A DNA stretch of 64,000 nt from Nephromyces sp. MM_2019 (Eukaryota > Apicomplexa > Aconoidasida > Nephromycida): assembly GCA_015657535.1 (NCBI GenBank), contig JADHZB010002148.1, positions 62,001 through 126,000 of the forward strand, in the 5' to 3' direction. The position numbers and the translations under genes are program-made. The notes under the pieces were generated by a model that did not search any database, was not told the DNA's origin, and worked only from the letters and a program-made list of their open reading frames with translations. Within the stretch, counting starts at the first letter, position 1. Each line of letters opens with the position of its first letter. Below are positions 15,901 through 31,562 of the stretch, piece after piece.

Positions 15901-18900
15901 TTCATGTTCGCTATGGGAGTAGGATAGTTTCTCCGTCAAATTAATTTTATTAAGATGAGCCTGATGGAGTAAGTATGCAATTCTCAGCCTTTGGGTAATA
16001 TAAGGGATGAGGTAAGAAATATCATATTTATTGTCATCATCACTTGTACTTGGCTCTGAATCGCAGTAGTATTCATCAATAGTTGGTTGTAATCGATGTG
16101 GATCCAACTGTAACCAATTACTATATTTTTTATCGTAATGATTTGATTTTTCTTTAGATCTATTCTCAACAAAGTGTGGTAGAATGCTTGAACTGTGATC
16201 TTTGTACTCCCAGAAAATTATATCTCTGATTAACCTATCAAAACTTGAAGTTGAAGCGTTATAGTGTCTCAATAATAAAGGGATGAGCTGGTGTATGTGA
16301 TGACCAAACACTATTTCGTATTGGTAATGAGAGTCAATGTTTCTTCCTGTTTCAAATTGTTGGTTCCCATGGTTTATAAGCCTTTTCATGTAAAATAAAA
16401 GCGTAATGTTAATGAACTTGACTAGCTCGGTGACTTGAGCTACTTGAGCGCTAGCTTTGGGTGCAATTGAGTCAGAGTTAGGGAAGGTAACTTGATACCC
16501 TAAAATTGAGTGGGTTAGCTTTAGAAATAGTTTGGAATTCAATAATGCAGTCATAACAGACCAGAGTGATGGCCTCACAACTACTAAAGTTTTAGATGAT
16601 TTCCAATTTACATCTAATAATCTAAGGCAGCATAAGCAAGATTTCCACAAATCAATTAACTCATGTGATTTATATTGGGTGATTTCATCTTTGTAGAAGT
16701 TGTCCAGAGTGCTCACTAAAGTTTCTTGAAAATTGATAAGATCCAGAACTAAATTATTTTTCAATAATAACTCTTGGTCATCCAGAGTGAAATGGTTCAA
16801 TAGAGTAATTAAACCCATAAATGTGCGTTCAAATTTCCTATAGAAAGTGTTAATATTTAGATTTATGTCTTATTTGTTTTACAAACGTGAATAACTAACT
16901 TGATAAGGTATTTGGTAATATCCCAGTCTGAGCAGCCCTTTACTTGGTTAGTAATAACTTCAAAATAGCCCTGAAAAGCAGCTTGGTAATCTGCTATTTT
17001 TTCTGAAATTAATGGCTTGATACTGGCTGAATATCTGGGATTCTCAGGGCTCACAAGTATCTCAGGAAGGAGGCCTAATTGCTGATCTATGATTTTACTT
17101 CTTTTCGCCAATAGGTCAAACTCATATAAAGATATACACAGATCCATAGTTGTTATATAACCAAAAAACCTGTTGGGATAGTATACGGTTTATCTTATAT
17201 GAACAGCTATTTTGTAGTTTTGTTTGTTATGTATATATAAATATGTAAAGCTGTAAGCCTTGGTATACAATGTGGATGCTTAATGTGTGTGCTCCCTATA
17301 CTAGTGTATTTTTTACTTTACATGTTTTTGTAACGTGTGCCTAACTACTCATGTACATGATAAAACTGCGGCTTAGTTTCCTAGCCAAAAATAATCAGTT
17401 TGGGTCGAATCAAACATAATAATTGTTTTTGATTCATTTGTATAATAGTACTAAGTAATGACCTCCGTAAATACTTAAACTTATCGAAAAAATTTTGTTC
17501 TAAAGCAATACTGATTTTGCTTACTGGTATTGTTTCCTTTTCTTGGCTTTAGTGTAGTTCTCACGTTTTAGCTTTAAAATGGCCGACTTCAACATTTGTA
17601 ACCATTTGCAAATGTCATTGGGCTTGAAAAGTAGGTTGGGTGACAGCCATTTTCCAAGAAAGTTCTCAAACATTCGAATGTGTTTATAGCTCGAAAACTG
17701 GTCAATCATAACTTTGATAATGTAAGCTTGTAGCCCTAATTGATCATTTATGACCTCCAACCTGCCTCCTCCGAAAAAGGAAATGAGGTTAACATATTTT
17801 GGTAACATTTTGGTAGATAATTCTTCTTTAGTTGTTACATCATCAATAGTAGATAAAAATATTATTTGTAGCCCGAATATAAGACTGGACTTATCTATGA
17901 TGAAATCGCTAATGTTGTAATGGGATGCTAAGTGCTTTTCAACATTGATAAGCTTGTTCATAAATTTTATAAATCCCTTTCTTTGTGCACAATTAGTTAA
18001 GAATGGCTGAATATCTGGTTGGAAAGAAATTTTCATTGCTTCATTACCTGTTATAGAAACCTTCGAGAATTTGAAAAAGTATTCCATCAAGTCCTGTAAT
18101 TTATTAGTGATCACATCCAGGTTCAAATTATCAACAGTTTTATATAAGTAATTTACAGCTAAGTCCATGGATACCAAGCTTGATTCAATAGATATATCCC
18201 TAAATAGAAAATGAATCATTTCAAGATTAGTTATTGCCTTACTATGTTTAGAGAAAATATTCATTAGTTCTGGGCATAGATAAAGCTGTCTATCATGACT
18301 TGTAATTATGCTTAGAGTCTCCTCAGAGTTACCAAGGTTAACTAGGGCTAGATATGATCTAAATAAGTCTAATAAATGCTTTTTATTATTAATGGAGGCT
18401 TCTATTATCATTTTTAATATATTTACTCCAAGTGAATGTAGCAACTTTGTGTTTTTGATTATTTTTTCTAGGCTTGGAGAGTCATTATCCTTCAAGCATT
18501 CATGAAGGGCTGCAAGGATTGAATTTAATACTAGTAAATGACTTTCTTTATTAGCTGTTGAAATTTTGGGGCTCAATTTATTCATATGCTTTGAAACGAA
18601 TGTAAGTGAAACTAAATAAAATGATTCCATGAAGTCTATAGCCAAAGTCTTAAACCCAAGGATTAAGAAGTTCACATTATCAGTAAAAATGAAGTCTAGG
18701 AGTTTTGAAATCTTCTTATAGGAGTGTAGCTTGGAAATATAAGCCTTCATTATATAAGAAGACAGGTTTGTTATATTTTTTTTTTCTTGATCCAAAAGTA
18801 TATGTTTAGTGTGTTCCATATACTGCTTTATAAGATTTAAGTCGAGGGAGTTAGGAGAGTAATCGATCGTGGTGTTCATGTTGTCTTTATTAGATTCGTG

Positions 18901-21900
18901 AGCTCCGACTAATGTGTCTGATACCTATGAAAAAATTTATCAGTAGTGTTAGGATAGTGTAGTATATTTGTATATTGCTATGAAGTGAAAGAACAATTCA
19001 AAATGGTGGGGCTAATCTTATTAACTAAATTATGACTCTTAGAGGAGATTGTTAAAGTATTTCAGATAAATTAAAATTCTCTGGTGTATATGTACCAAAT
19101 AATCTGTCTTTTGAGGATGACTTTTGATGATATAACTTGATAGCAGCATTCCCTTTTTGATATATTCAATGAACAAGCCAGATAATTCTTCTGTTGTTTG
19201 AAATGGTAGTGTTTTATTGACAATGATTTGTGTACAGATGTCGATAAAAGGCGAGTATGAACTTAAGTTCCTAAAAATTTTACCCTGCCTACCTACTGCT
19301 TCTTTTGTATACTCAAAGAGGTTTATAAAAATTATAGCTTCTGATCCACTCATTTGTAGCAAAAGGGCCAACCATATAGAGAGTTCATCGAAAAATTCAT
19401 TGTGAAAGACCTCATAAGAGGAAAATATCCTGAAGTTTATACACATTCAAAAGGTGTAAGAAAATGAAAGCATTATATAAGATGAAAATTGGATAGAAAT
19501 ATTTGGCACAATTAAATAATACAATATTCCCCATAAAAGATAAAATTTTTAAATAGAGATAACAACTTATGAATCTATATAGCATACTATTAACTCACTT
19601 GGATAGTAAATTATAGCAGTCCTGAGTGAATTGATTAGTTTTATTATTGCGATAACAACAGGTCATCATGTTGACAAGAGTAAGGGTGAAACTTTTCATA
19701 GGCTTTTTCCAGTGATAATTTTGGCACATTTTATGGATTCCTTTTTGTCCAAAAATGGCTAATGTAAGGGCAGCTCTCTGTATCTCCAAGTCGTCCTTAA
19801 TCAATAGATAAAATTGGTTTTCGATAACTTTGGTCCAATCAAACTGTGTTTGATGGATCACTAAATCGAGTTGGTTGCAAATAGAGCTTAAGCAATAAGC
19901 CCATTTTATGTAGAACTTTTGTCTTAAAAATTTTATAGGGCATGAATTATCTGATTCCAGTGTAGATATAAAAGTAGACATGGATATAGCAAATGGGCTT
20001 ATAGTTTCAACTTGAGGTTGCGGTAATCCTTTTATATTTGTCATTATATCATCATCTTCTATATCCTCTGTGTCATCAGCAGATTTGTTAGAAGAACTAA
20101 GTGCAGGAGAGAGAAAATCTGGTAAAATAAAAATGTTGGGATCTCCCTCAAGGAATTTTGTAAACGATAATCTGAGATTTATAAGGGTATTCAAGTCTGG
20201 TATAGAGTTAAGCAATGAGTTATCAACTTGTTTTATTAGATTATCAAGTCGAATTTGTGCAAGCTTGAGCTGGCTCGGTGGGTAATCACTAAGAAAACTC
20301 ACAATTTGCCTCTTGAAGTAATATAGCCTCCATGGTAAAGTCTCAATCATACTAAGAGTTAGATAAACAATCAGTGGTGATTTGTGTAGAATACATTTTG
20401 TAAGAGATGATCTGTTGAAGATGCTTGAGGGGCATATGTGCCCTTGACAGGAGCGTACAAGCTCAGAAAGAGATAGATTGTCATCCGTAGGTGTAATCGC
20501 CTTGATAGGATGTGCATTATACTCTAGTGATCCTAAGAAGTCATTGTATTCAGAATTGTTAGAGTTATTCAGATTACAAATGTTCCCCGTAGATAGATAT
20601 TTATGAAGAAGTTGACAAAATTTCGTATCAAAGAAGAATGTTTCTGAAGAAGCTGATTTATAAACAGGATTAACAAGCTCAAATGATTCATTAGCAAGAT
20701 CCTTTTCTGGAAATTTCTCAATGAGGCTTCCGAGGAAGATTCTACCAGCTATATGAGGTGCTGTAGGTAGGTTTAGCGCTAAGCAACGATTAAGGAACCC
20801 TAATTGTAAACAGAATTCTGAAGATAAATCAATATTGGAAGGAAATTGTGTGTTCATCATAAATACCAGAATCAATTTTGGATAGGACCTAAAAATTTCT
20901 ATTAAAACTGTGTGTTCAGGTGGATAAGTTGGTCTTACAGCTGAACAAAGTTGTAATAGGGATTGGGGAGGAGTTTCATGTTTACTAGTGGCTGGTAAAG
21001 GGTTACATACACAAATGGAAATTATGTATCGTGATAGCCAAAATGCTGGTGAATGCTTCTTTTTATCTTCCAAACCTTCTTGAATAAGTATCTCAGTCTT
21101 TTCGAATTTAGAATATTTGGATAACAATTGCCACAGTTGCTTCACAACGTATGTGTTGATGAGCTTCACTTTAGCCCCATTATTTATGTACTTATCATCC
21201 AATATGTGAATTCTTATCATTTCCAGGAAAGCAAAAGCATCGATTGGGTGGTCTTGGCACAAATTTCCAAAATAATGGCTAAACAAGAATGTATTATTGA
21301 GAACATAATTCTTGGTTTCCCTATCACCTGATATGGCAATTGAACATAGGAAAAGACCATATTGCTGCCTGATAGCATATTTGGAAGGTACTGGACTATC
21401 CAAGTGTTTATAGAAATGTGGTGGGAGTGCCTGGGAAATTGAGCTACCAATAATTCTGTATAAACAATTTGTGTCATTAAGCAGTTTACCCCATTCTTTA
21501 GGCCAAACTATGTCAACGTTAGGTGTTTCAATAAAATTGTTATGGTCATTCGAAGTAATCTGGAATCTTGGATAGACAATATTGTTTGGTGAATAAAGTT
21601 CAGAGAAGCGTAAGAATTGGTGTGATTTTAGGTTAAGAGAACTAATCAGATGCGATATCAAGTCACTTGAAAAATTAGATAGTGCGTTCAAAACCATTAA
21701 GAAGCCATAAATAACCTCATAAGATGAAGATGATTCCATCAAGTTCTGCAGTATCTTGAGTCTGTTAGTGGGTTGTTGTTCATTATTTGAGGAAGTTGCT
21801 TCGACATAAATAAGGGCATTTGCTAATTTCCTTCTTGTCACTAATGTTTGGTGAGCCCACAAATCAATTTCAGGCAGTTCAAGGATTTTGGAAAAGGTAT

Positions 21901-22135
21901 ATAGTAGCTTTGAGATGATCTCGTTCCTATCAGAATGGTTGAGCTTACTCGAATGACTTACAGCATATGTATCGAAGGCTCTAAGCAATGGCAAGCAATT
22001 GGGATGTGTGAGTAAGTACTTCCGGAGTTTGGTCGTCTCCTTAAGAGGGTAGATGAGATCATCAAGCGTTGAATTGAGTTGCTTGACGTTATTTTCATGT
22101 GGCTTCGAACCTTGAAAATCATCGTTTTCTTCCAT
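12995..22135 (-). CDS. URB1: URB1/Npa1-like nucleolar pre-60S ribosome assembly factor (single giant gene)
   Basis: Large alpha-helical protein, about 2,600-2,700 residues, in about eight exons: 846 codons from the ATG at 22133-22135, then segments ending near 19082, 17524, 16.87 kb, 15.3 kb, 14.97 kb and 14.65 kb, and a final exon of about 520 codons to 12995. The N-terminal part matches URB1/Npa1 around IRQQYGLFLCSIAISGD and SIPDLNTLI (human: ILPDLNT). The C-terminal part matches ESPLFPLINRFVLSRPNLD, DIPLFYNLIQS and ERKWLLEVL. Junctions YNLLSK/IFSSYEVF, KTDYL/VSDTL and KRKQYQ/FFGYITTM close in phase with GTGAGT, GTACAT and GTAAGC donors, so these blocks belong to one gene. One junction near 16.80-16.87 kb does not close cleanly. 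Yeast and human proteins are about 1,760 and 2,270 residues, so this one is long. Role from the family: scaffold for early 60S precursors in the nucleolus. Confidence 0.82.
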
Positions 22136-25100
22136 ATTGTGATTCTATACATCTCAAATAGTTTTGAAGATGGCTTTTATGAGAGGATTTCTTCGAAGAG
22201 TTGTTAATTGTGATTTTATTTGAGTTTTGAAAAACATCAAATTCAGCTTTAATAGCTATTAGTCATAAGAAGTGAAAAACTACTGCTAGCTTCGTATGAA
22301 AATATTTTATTATTAAAATTGTTCAACAGATAATGTTTCAACCAATTGGAGCATATGCTAGTGTGAACTGTACTGCCGTATGTGTAGTAACATTCCATTC
22401 AAATTGAGTTTATGTGTTTAAAATTGTGTATGTATACCGGGATTAAACTGAGTGTTTTGAAAATTATATTTACTTTAAAGGTCTTGATCAAGTTGACTAC
22501 ACAAGTTGAACTTTTAATATGTAAAATGTTTGGAATGTACCTAGTGAGTGGCTAAATTAAGACTAACTTTGCGCTATTATTAAATTATTTTAAAAAAAAT
22601 TCTATTCAAGTTTATTTACTAATTATGGTAATATAAATAAAGAAGCAGTTGGGGGTTTTTACCCATTTTCCTTAAGCCTATCTAGATATCTAGTATCAAT
22701 TGCACGTTAGTTTTACCAAGAAATTTGTTGACATGAAGTGTTTTGATTCTGGCTAAATATCATTACCAGTTGGTTGGGGCCAACATAAATTTTACATATT
22801 AGAGCAAACTTGTTAATTTAGCATATATTTTTAAAACACTCCGTCGGAATAGCAAGGTGATTATAAGAAGACTAAATCGTAGCTTTTTTAAACTGCCTTA
22901 TAAACAGATCCCAATTGAAGATATATTATAGACCTTAAAATTACATCATCGATTTGGTGTTTATTTAGACTCAAAATGTTGCAGAATCTGTAAATTTCAA
23001 AAGATTAAGCAGAGGTTCTTATTACTTGTAAATATATCTATCTATATTGGAATGTACTAGCTTAACATCACGAAGCTTTAACATTTTAATTTTAACGCTT
23101 ATTTATACATTTGCATGCGTGCGTCCCCGTAAATTTATCTAACTAGGGGACTTTCGAAGTGATTTTAAGTCTGAGATGTTGAGGGCTTGAGCAATATGAC
23201 TAAGGTCTTACACATTGAAGATAACCCTAGTTGCGCTTTCAAGATACGAACTTAATCAATTCAAGATTTGCCCAAAATTTGAGCAACTTAATTTCACTGA
23301 TAATGTGGTCTCAAACTTCTTTACACACATTAATTTGAAAGGGAGCCCAGCCCATTCAGGATTTATGTTGCATAAATAGGCTCAATAGAGTGATGAACTC
23401 CTCATTTCTAGTTTAATTTTTGAAATTTAATCTTTCGTTTGCCGATGTGTATTTATTTAATTCTGTGATGTATTATTATTCAGTTAATAAACGTGGATTG
23501 TAGTTATTTTAATGTATACTCATTTTCAATACTGCTTATTTAAAAGCAATTGATAGGATATTCATTTATTTAATTATTTAATATGCCTTGGGCAAATTTT
23601 TACCGTGCTATTATTTTCACTATAGTCAAGTTTGGCAAATGGATTAAGGAATAGAAAAATTTATTCAAAACAGCAATGAATTGGCTCTCAAATATATTCT
23701 ATTGGAATGGTTTCCATATAGGATTAAGAGCTTATTCCTTAATTTTTTCGCTTATAACATATATATATTTACTTTCCAACAACTTTGTGTAACTTATTCG
23801 ACACAAAGGTGTCAAAGGGTTAATAATTAATTCAAAATCCAATTTTGGAAATTGGTAACATTCAAATTTCTTAAGTATTTCAAAACTATTTTTGTATTGT
23901 TTGTTAATGATATCTGGTGTCTGCTCATATATTAAGAATTATTGCATAAGAAACTCGGCAAAAACGCTTTTGGGGTAAAAGATACTTAAATTCTTAGTAA
24001 CAAGAAAAGTGTGCTTATTGAATCCAAGGACAGTTTCACTATTCCAAATGAGAGATGAATAAACAAAGAGTCACCTATATTACAATAATTAATTTAAAAT
24101 ACAAAATTAGCTACAATCCGTGATTATTTACTCCCTTTAACTAAATCGGCTTTTGATATAAAACGTGCTTGTCTAATTTGAGTAAATGAGCTTAGTGTTT
24201 ATGCAATTGACTGTCCACACCAAGCTAAGTAAGCTCAACATTGATTACACACTAGACACATTCATGTGGCAAATAATCTCAACATTTGCTATGCCTTGTT
24301 TGCGCACTTGTAGTGAATAAAAATATATATTCACCACTTTCTACCTAGGCGCAGTTAAATTTTAAGTTTAATACCCACTGCTACCTAGGCGTAGTTAAAC
24401 CTCAAGTTTAATATCCATTGCTCACACACATAATTTAAGAAAATGATATGCCTACTCGTCTAAGTCCTAATCTAAGCATAAACAAATTTATTAGAGTTTC
24501 GACGAGTAGCTTATAAACTTTTAGTGAGTGCGCGTAATTAATTAGAAACGCATTATGTACCAACAACTCCAACACCCAAATTGAGCAGACATTTGTCGTA
24601 ACAAACAAAAACTCTATGAACCCCAAGCGCACAAAAGGGAACATACACATCTTTAGTTAAAAATACACCTACCTGTACATGAGTTTATACCAAAATGGAA
24701 AAATAGCTATTGTTTCTTAACATCTTTAGAGAATTTCCACTCACATGCTCACTATAGAGCAAGTTGAGCAAGTTTTAATGTGTTGATTTTTTGAATTCAT
24801 CTGTTTCCTCCAGCTGATTATGAATCTAGCATGCGCATAATGTTTAATTTGTAATCGGTCTATTAAAAACTTTCAGTCAGCTTTATTTTACACTTTTTTA
24901 GGTTATAAAATCATAACAATTTTTTACTTTTTGTTCAAAAATTTAAGAATAAAAAATTTTCATATTTATAATACCTTGGGCAACTCAGCTGAAAATTTTA
25001 CTTAACACCATTCTTGTGGTATAAAATTTTTCTTATCTTTTATTACCCTTTTATCCACAACTTTATAGAAATTTACTGCTATAAACATTCATAATTTATT

Positions 25101-25212
25101 AAATATCCCCTTTGATATAAAGTTACACTTTGATAATTCGGACTGGAACTTCATTCTTTAAAATTTCCTAGCAGTTTTGAACCATAAATATACTTAAATA
25201 TACCAATAAGAA
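22136..25212. other. Divergent intergenic region, 3.1 kb
   Basis: Upstream region shared by URB1 (leftward) and the HIR-like gene (rightward), and the longest gene-free stretch here. It contains a two-copy 40-bp tandem repeat (24341-24420) and an isolated GC-richer motif near 23112. On the plus strand G exceeds C in the left part and C exceeds G from about 24.0 kb, which suggests that the two transcription units separate near 23.9-24.1 kb. No gene is recognised. Confidence 0.55.
24341..24420. repeat. Two-copy tandem repeat, 40-bp unit
   Basis: Units 24341-24380 and 24381-24420 both begin CTACCTAGGC and differ at about six of 40 positions. It lies about 0.8 kb upstream of the HIR-like start. 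Confidence 0.85.
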
Positions 25213-26157
25213 ATGAACAATTCCCAAGTAATTGATACAGCCTGCTGCGCTATTATCAAAGAGGGAAATGTTGGTTTAGTTGAGGTGTTTGGTAAATTCG
25301 ATACGGTGTATGAGCCGGGCTTTCACTGTTATAGGGCGTGTTGCGCATCTAAAATTATTGGAAGCCTTAGCACCAGAGTAACTTCGATTAAGAGTGACAT
25401 TGCTACTAAGACTAAGGACAATGTTTTTGTTAGGTTGATTGTGTGCACAAACTTACAGATTAAAAGAGAAAATGACAAGATATATACTGCATTTTACAAG
25501 TTCAACAACCCTGCAGTTCAAATACAATTAATGGTTGAAGATGTTGTTAGAGGCGTTGCACCTTCAATTGAACTAGATGCATTATTTGCCCAGAAAGATA
25601 CTATTTCCCAAATCATAACAGATCGACTCGAAAAAGATTTAAATTCTAGTGGCTACGATATATTATCTTCTCTCATTTTAGATATCATACCAGACCAAAA
25701 AGTAGTTGAATCGATAAACAACATCGAAGTTAATCGATGCAACCGATTATCAGAGGCAGAAAACTCTGAGGCTAAGAAGTTTGTCGGAATTAAGAAGGCT
25801 GAGGCCCAGTCTGAAGCTACATACCTGTTAGGTTGGGGTTTGTCTAAGCAACGCAGTGCTATTGTAGATGGTCTCAGGGTTTCAATGGAAAACTTTTCGA
25901 AGCAAATTAGCGTAAAACAAAAGGAAGTTATGAACCTCATCACAATTACACAATATTTTGACTCTCTGAAAGATATTTCATGCCAACAGGATTCAGACAT
26001 ATACCTCTTACCTCGTAAATCTAATGCAGCAAAAGGTGCGAAAGACCCAGAAAGTAATCTAGACTTAAACTCCGTGAAGAAAATGGCACCCATGACTGCT
26101 GCAGTCTTGTCGAAGGTAAAGGTATCAAACCCAGATAAAGCTGAGCGTAAGAAATAA
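25213..26157 (+). CDS. SPFH/Band 7 protein, hypersensitive-induced-response (HIR) type
   Basis: 314 residues in a single uninterrupted exon. The whole length follows plant HIR proteins: VEVFGKFDTVYEPGFH, LSTRVTSIKSDI, TKTKDNVFVRL, TAFYKFNNPAVQIQ, DVVRGVAPSIELDALF, EKDLNSSGYDI, DIIPDQKVVESINNI, AEAQSEATYLLGWGLSKQRS, AIVDGLRVSMENF and ITQYFDSLKDI. Family role: oligomeric membrane-microdomain scaffolds. The SPFH domain covers roughly residues 15-190, then a helical segment. Plant HIRs start Met-Gly and are N-myristoylated; this one starts MNNS and lacks Gly2, but has nearby cysteine pairs (ACCAI, RACCAS) that could be acylated. The C-terminus is Lys-rich. The lack of introns is unusual beside such intron-rich neighbours. 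The family call is firm; the cellular role is unknown. Confidence 0.9.
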   Translation: MNNSQVIDTACCAIIKEGNVGLVEVFGKFDTVYEPGFHCYRACCASKIIGSLSTRVTSIKSDIATKTKDNVFVRLIVCTNLQIKRENDKIYTAFYKFNNPAVQIQLMVEDVVRGVAPSIELDALFAQKDTISQIITDRLEKDLNSSGYDILSSLILDIIPDQKVVESINNIEVNRCNRLSEAENSEAKKFVGIKKAEAQSEATYLLGWGLSKQRSAIVDGLRVSMENFSKQISVKQKEVMNLITITQYFDSLKDISCQQDSDIYLLPRKSNAAKGAKDPESNLDLNSVKKMAPMTAAVLSKVKVSNPDKAERKK

Positions 26158-28549
26158 CTCGTTGACGATTAAATTACGCTTAAATGTATATAATATAAGC
26201 CCTCTACAAATGTATCCTACCTTATATTCATTTATAATCGCAATAAGAAAAGTGAAATTCTTTAACTGCTATGTGAAACATCTATACAATCTCAGTTTTT
26301 GTTATATAATTTTAATTCATCGTAAAGCCACCAAAAAATGAATATTTAAACCCAATCTCCCCTACAACAATACTTATTTATTACCCTTAATTCAACGAGC
26401 TCTAATAAATTTAATCAACATTTGATCTTAACCTTAAATTGGATATGAACGAATATATGGAAAATTATAGATTTAAGAACAGATATACACATACACTTGT
26501 TTTCCAAATTCAAACATTTAAACACAAACCCCCACCCTACATAATGAATCTACAAGCATACTATGATTCCACTTATCTAGAATTATATGCGCTTTAAAGC
26601 TTTTCTTTAGATATTTTTATACTTATTAAACTTAGTTGTTGAATGAATTTTTTATCACCACAACTTATTGATAAATTGTATTTTATTAATAACTTTTTGT
26701 GTTATATTTTCTTTATGCAAATCGTTTGTAATTTATTGAATTACAGAACATGAATAAATTTCCATTTGACCCACTTTTAATCCATAAAAATGGACTTTGA
26801 TATCTACTTAACCCTTTGAATTGATAGTGCCTACTTCAATCTGAGATTCATAAAATAATAACTTTATATATAATCATCATTGAATTCATTACAGACAGCT
26901 TGATTTTTAGTTAGAACTAGTTTTGTGATATTTATATATCGAGATATTCTAAAATTACTAATGAAGCTATTTATAAATTATTTATTACGAATGCTAAGTA
27001 ACGATTTTTATTCAAATACTAAAAATCTGAGTTCCACTCTTACAAGTTACTTGAACACATTTTTAGACAAGTTAGATACACAAGTTATGTAAAGCATCTA
27101 TAAACAAATAATTCTGAATAAAGGATTATTTATTAACTTTAATTTTGTGAAACTACATACATTCATAATACAAAACAATTATTAGTATACTGAAGCTTAT
27201 GAGACTTCTAGGCATCTGGGAAATCTCCCTCAAAAAAAGAAAAGATTAAAAGTAATCATTATAACAATCCAAAAAATCTAGCAAATATAAACACTTTTAA
27301 GGAGTTGTTATTTTGGTTTTTGTTCTTGGGTATATGTTTCCTATAATCCTAAAGTTAAAGAGTGTGCATAATAATAATAAGTGTTTAACTGAAGTTTATT
27401 TTCGAATAATTAATCTAGATGATAAAAAATCTAAACATTCATTTTTTAATGAAATGTGAATAGGACCAAAAACAGCCCAGAGAATATATTTTAATGCTTA
27501 TATATTCAAGTTTAAAATAATTTAAATTTTTCGTAAATTATATACCTATGTGTCAAATGTAATCTATTTAATTGAGGTATATCTTAATGTGTGCTTATGA
27601 AAGAATTATACAGCATCTTTCAATATGCCTGCGAGTATTTGGATCGTTCAATATACTTTAATATATATTTGTGTATTTATAGGTTACTCAATGCATCTCA
27701 ACCAAGAGTTTTCTTTAGGGTAAACATTAAATCTATACCACTAAACATGTTTGCGTGTTCTTAAAAAGTATACTCTCCTAGTTTGGGTATACCCCTTAGG
27801 TTCCAATATGTGTTTGTGTGTGAGTCGTTAAATAGGTAATTATAGGTGTGTGCATATGGTGGATTAATGCAATTCATTTCAAACACATCAATGAAAGGTT
27901 AGACCCAGTTTGCATAAACCATTCAGAAGTATTTATTGAGTATTGTATGCACTAGGTCATACACAACAAAAAATTAGTGATATTAATTTAAAGTACTACA
28001 TTTGAATTAAAACAGAATCACTTTAGTTAGTGTGTGTTTGTGAATAAGATATTGATTCAAATGTGTCATGTATGTCTACATGATTGTTTTAGAAAATTGC
28101 TTAAACCTAGATATAATGTAACAACACACCTACAAATGTAATTCATAAAGTCTTAATGTTTTTCGTTAAAATGAAATGGAAATAGTAAATAACTATTGCC
28201 AAAATTATATAATATTGAAAACTTCAAATTTAGCAAATTCTTCAACAAATTAAATTCCTTTCTTATAAACATTCCTAATATATCGAATCGAGTTTCTAAC
28301 TGCTTTTAATATAAAAGACAAAAAAATAAAATTAAACTCAAAATATTTTAATTGTGTGTTGTGTGCTACGTCTTGCTTTATTGGAGTTTGAAGGCTGGCT
28401 CAAAAAAATCACAATTTCTTTGAACACAATTTTTACATACATATATAGCAGCTATCTATACTCACAAAACCATACACATCAGTATAAACATATCTATCTA
28501 TATAAATATATATACATATTTACTTATTTAAATTTAAAATTATATACAA
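26158..28549. other. Intergenic, 2.4 kb
   Basis: 3' flank of the HIR-like gene and 5' flank of PKA-C, both plus strand. It is AT-rich with C more frequent than G on the plus strand, and TG-rich patches near 27.8 kb. No gene, RNA or repeat is recognised. Confidence 0.55.

Positions 28550-31562
<3,013 letters not shown>

Noticed and set aside
25653..26093. 146-codon minus-strand frame inside the HIR-like gene
   Set aside because: Antisense shadow of a well-conserved coding exon.
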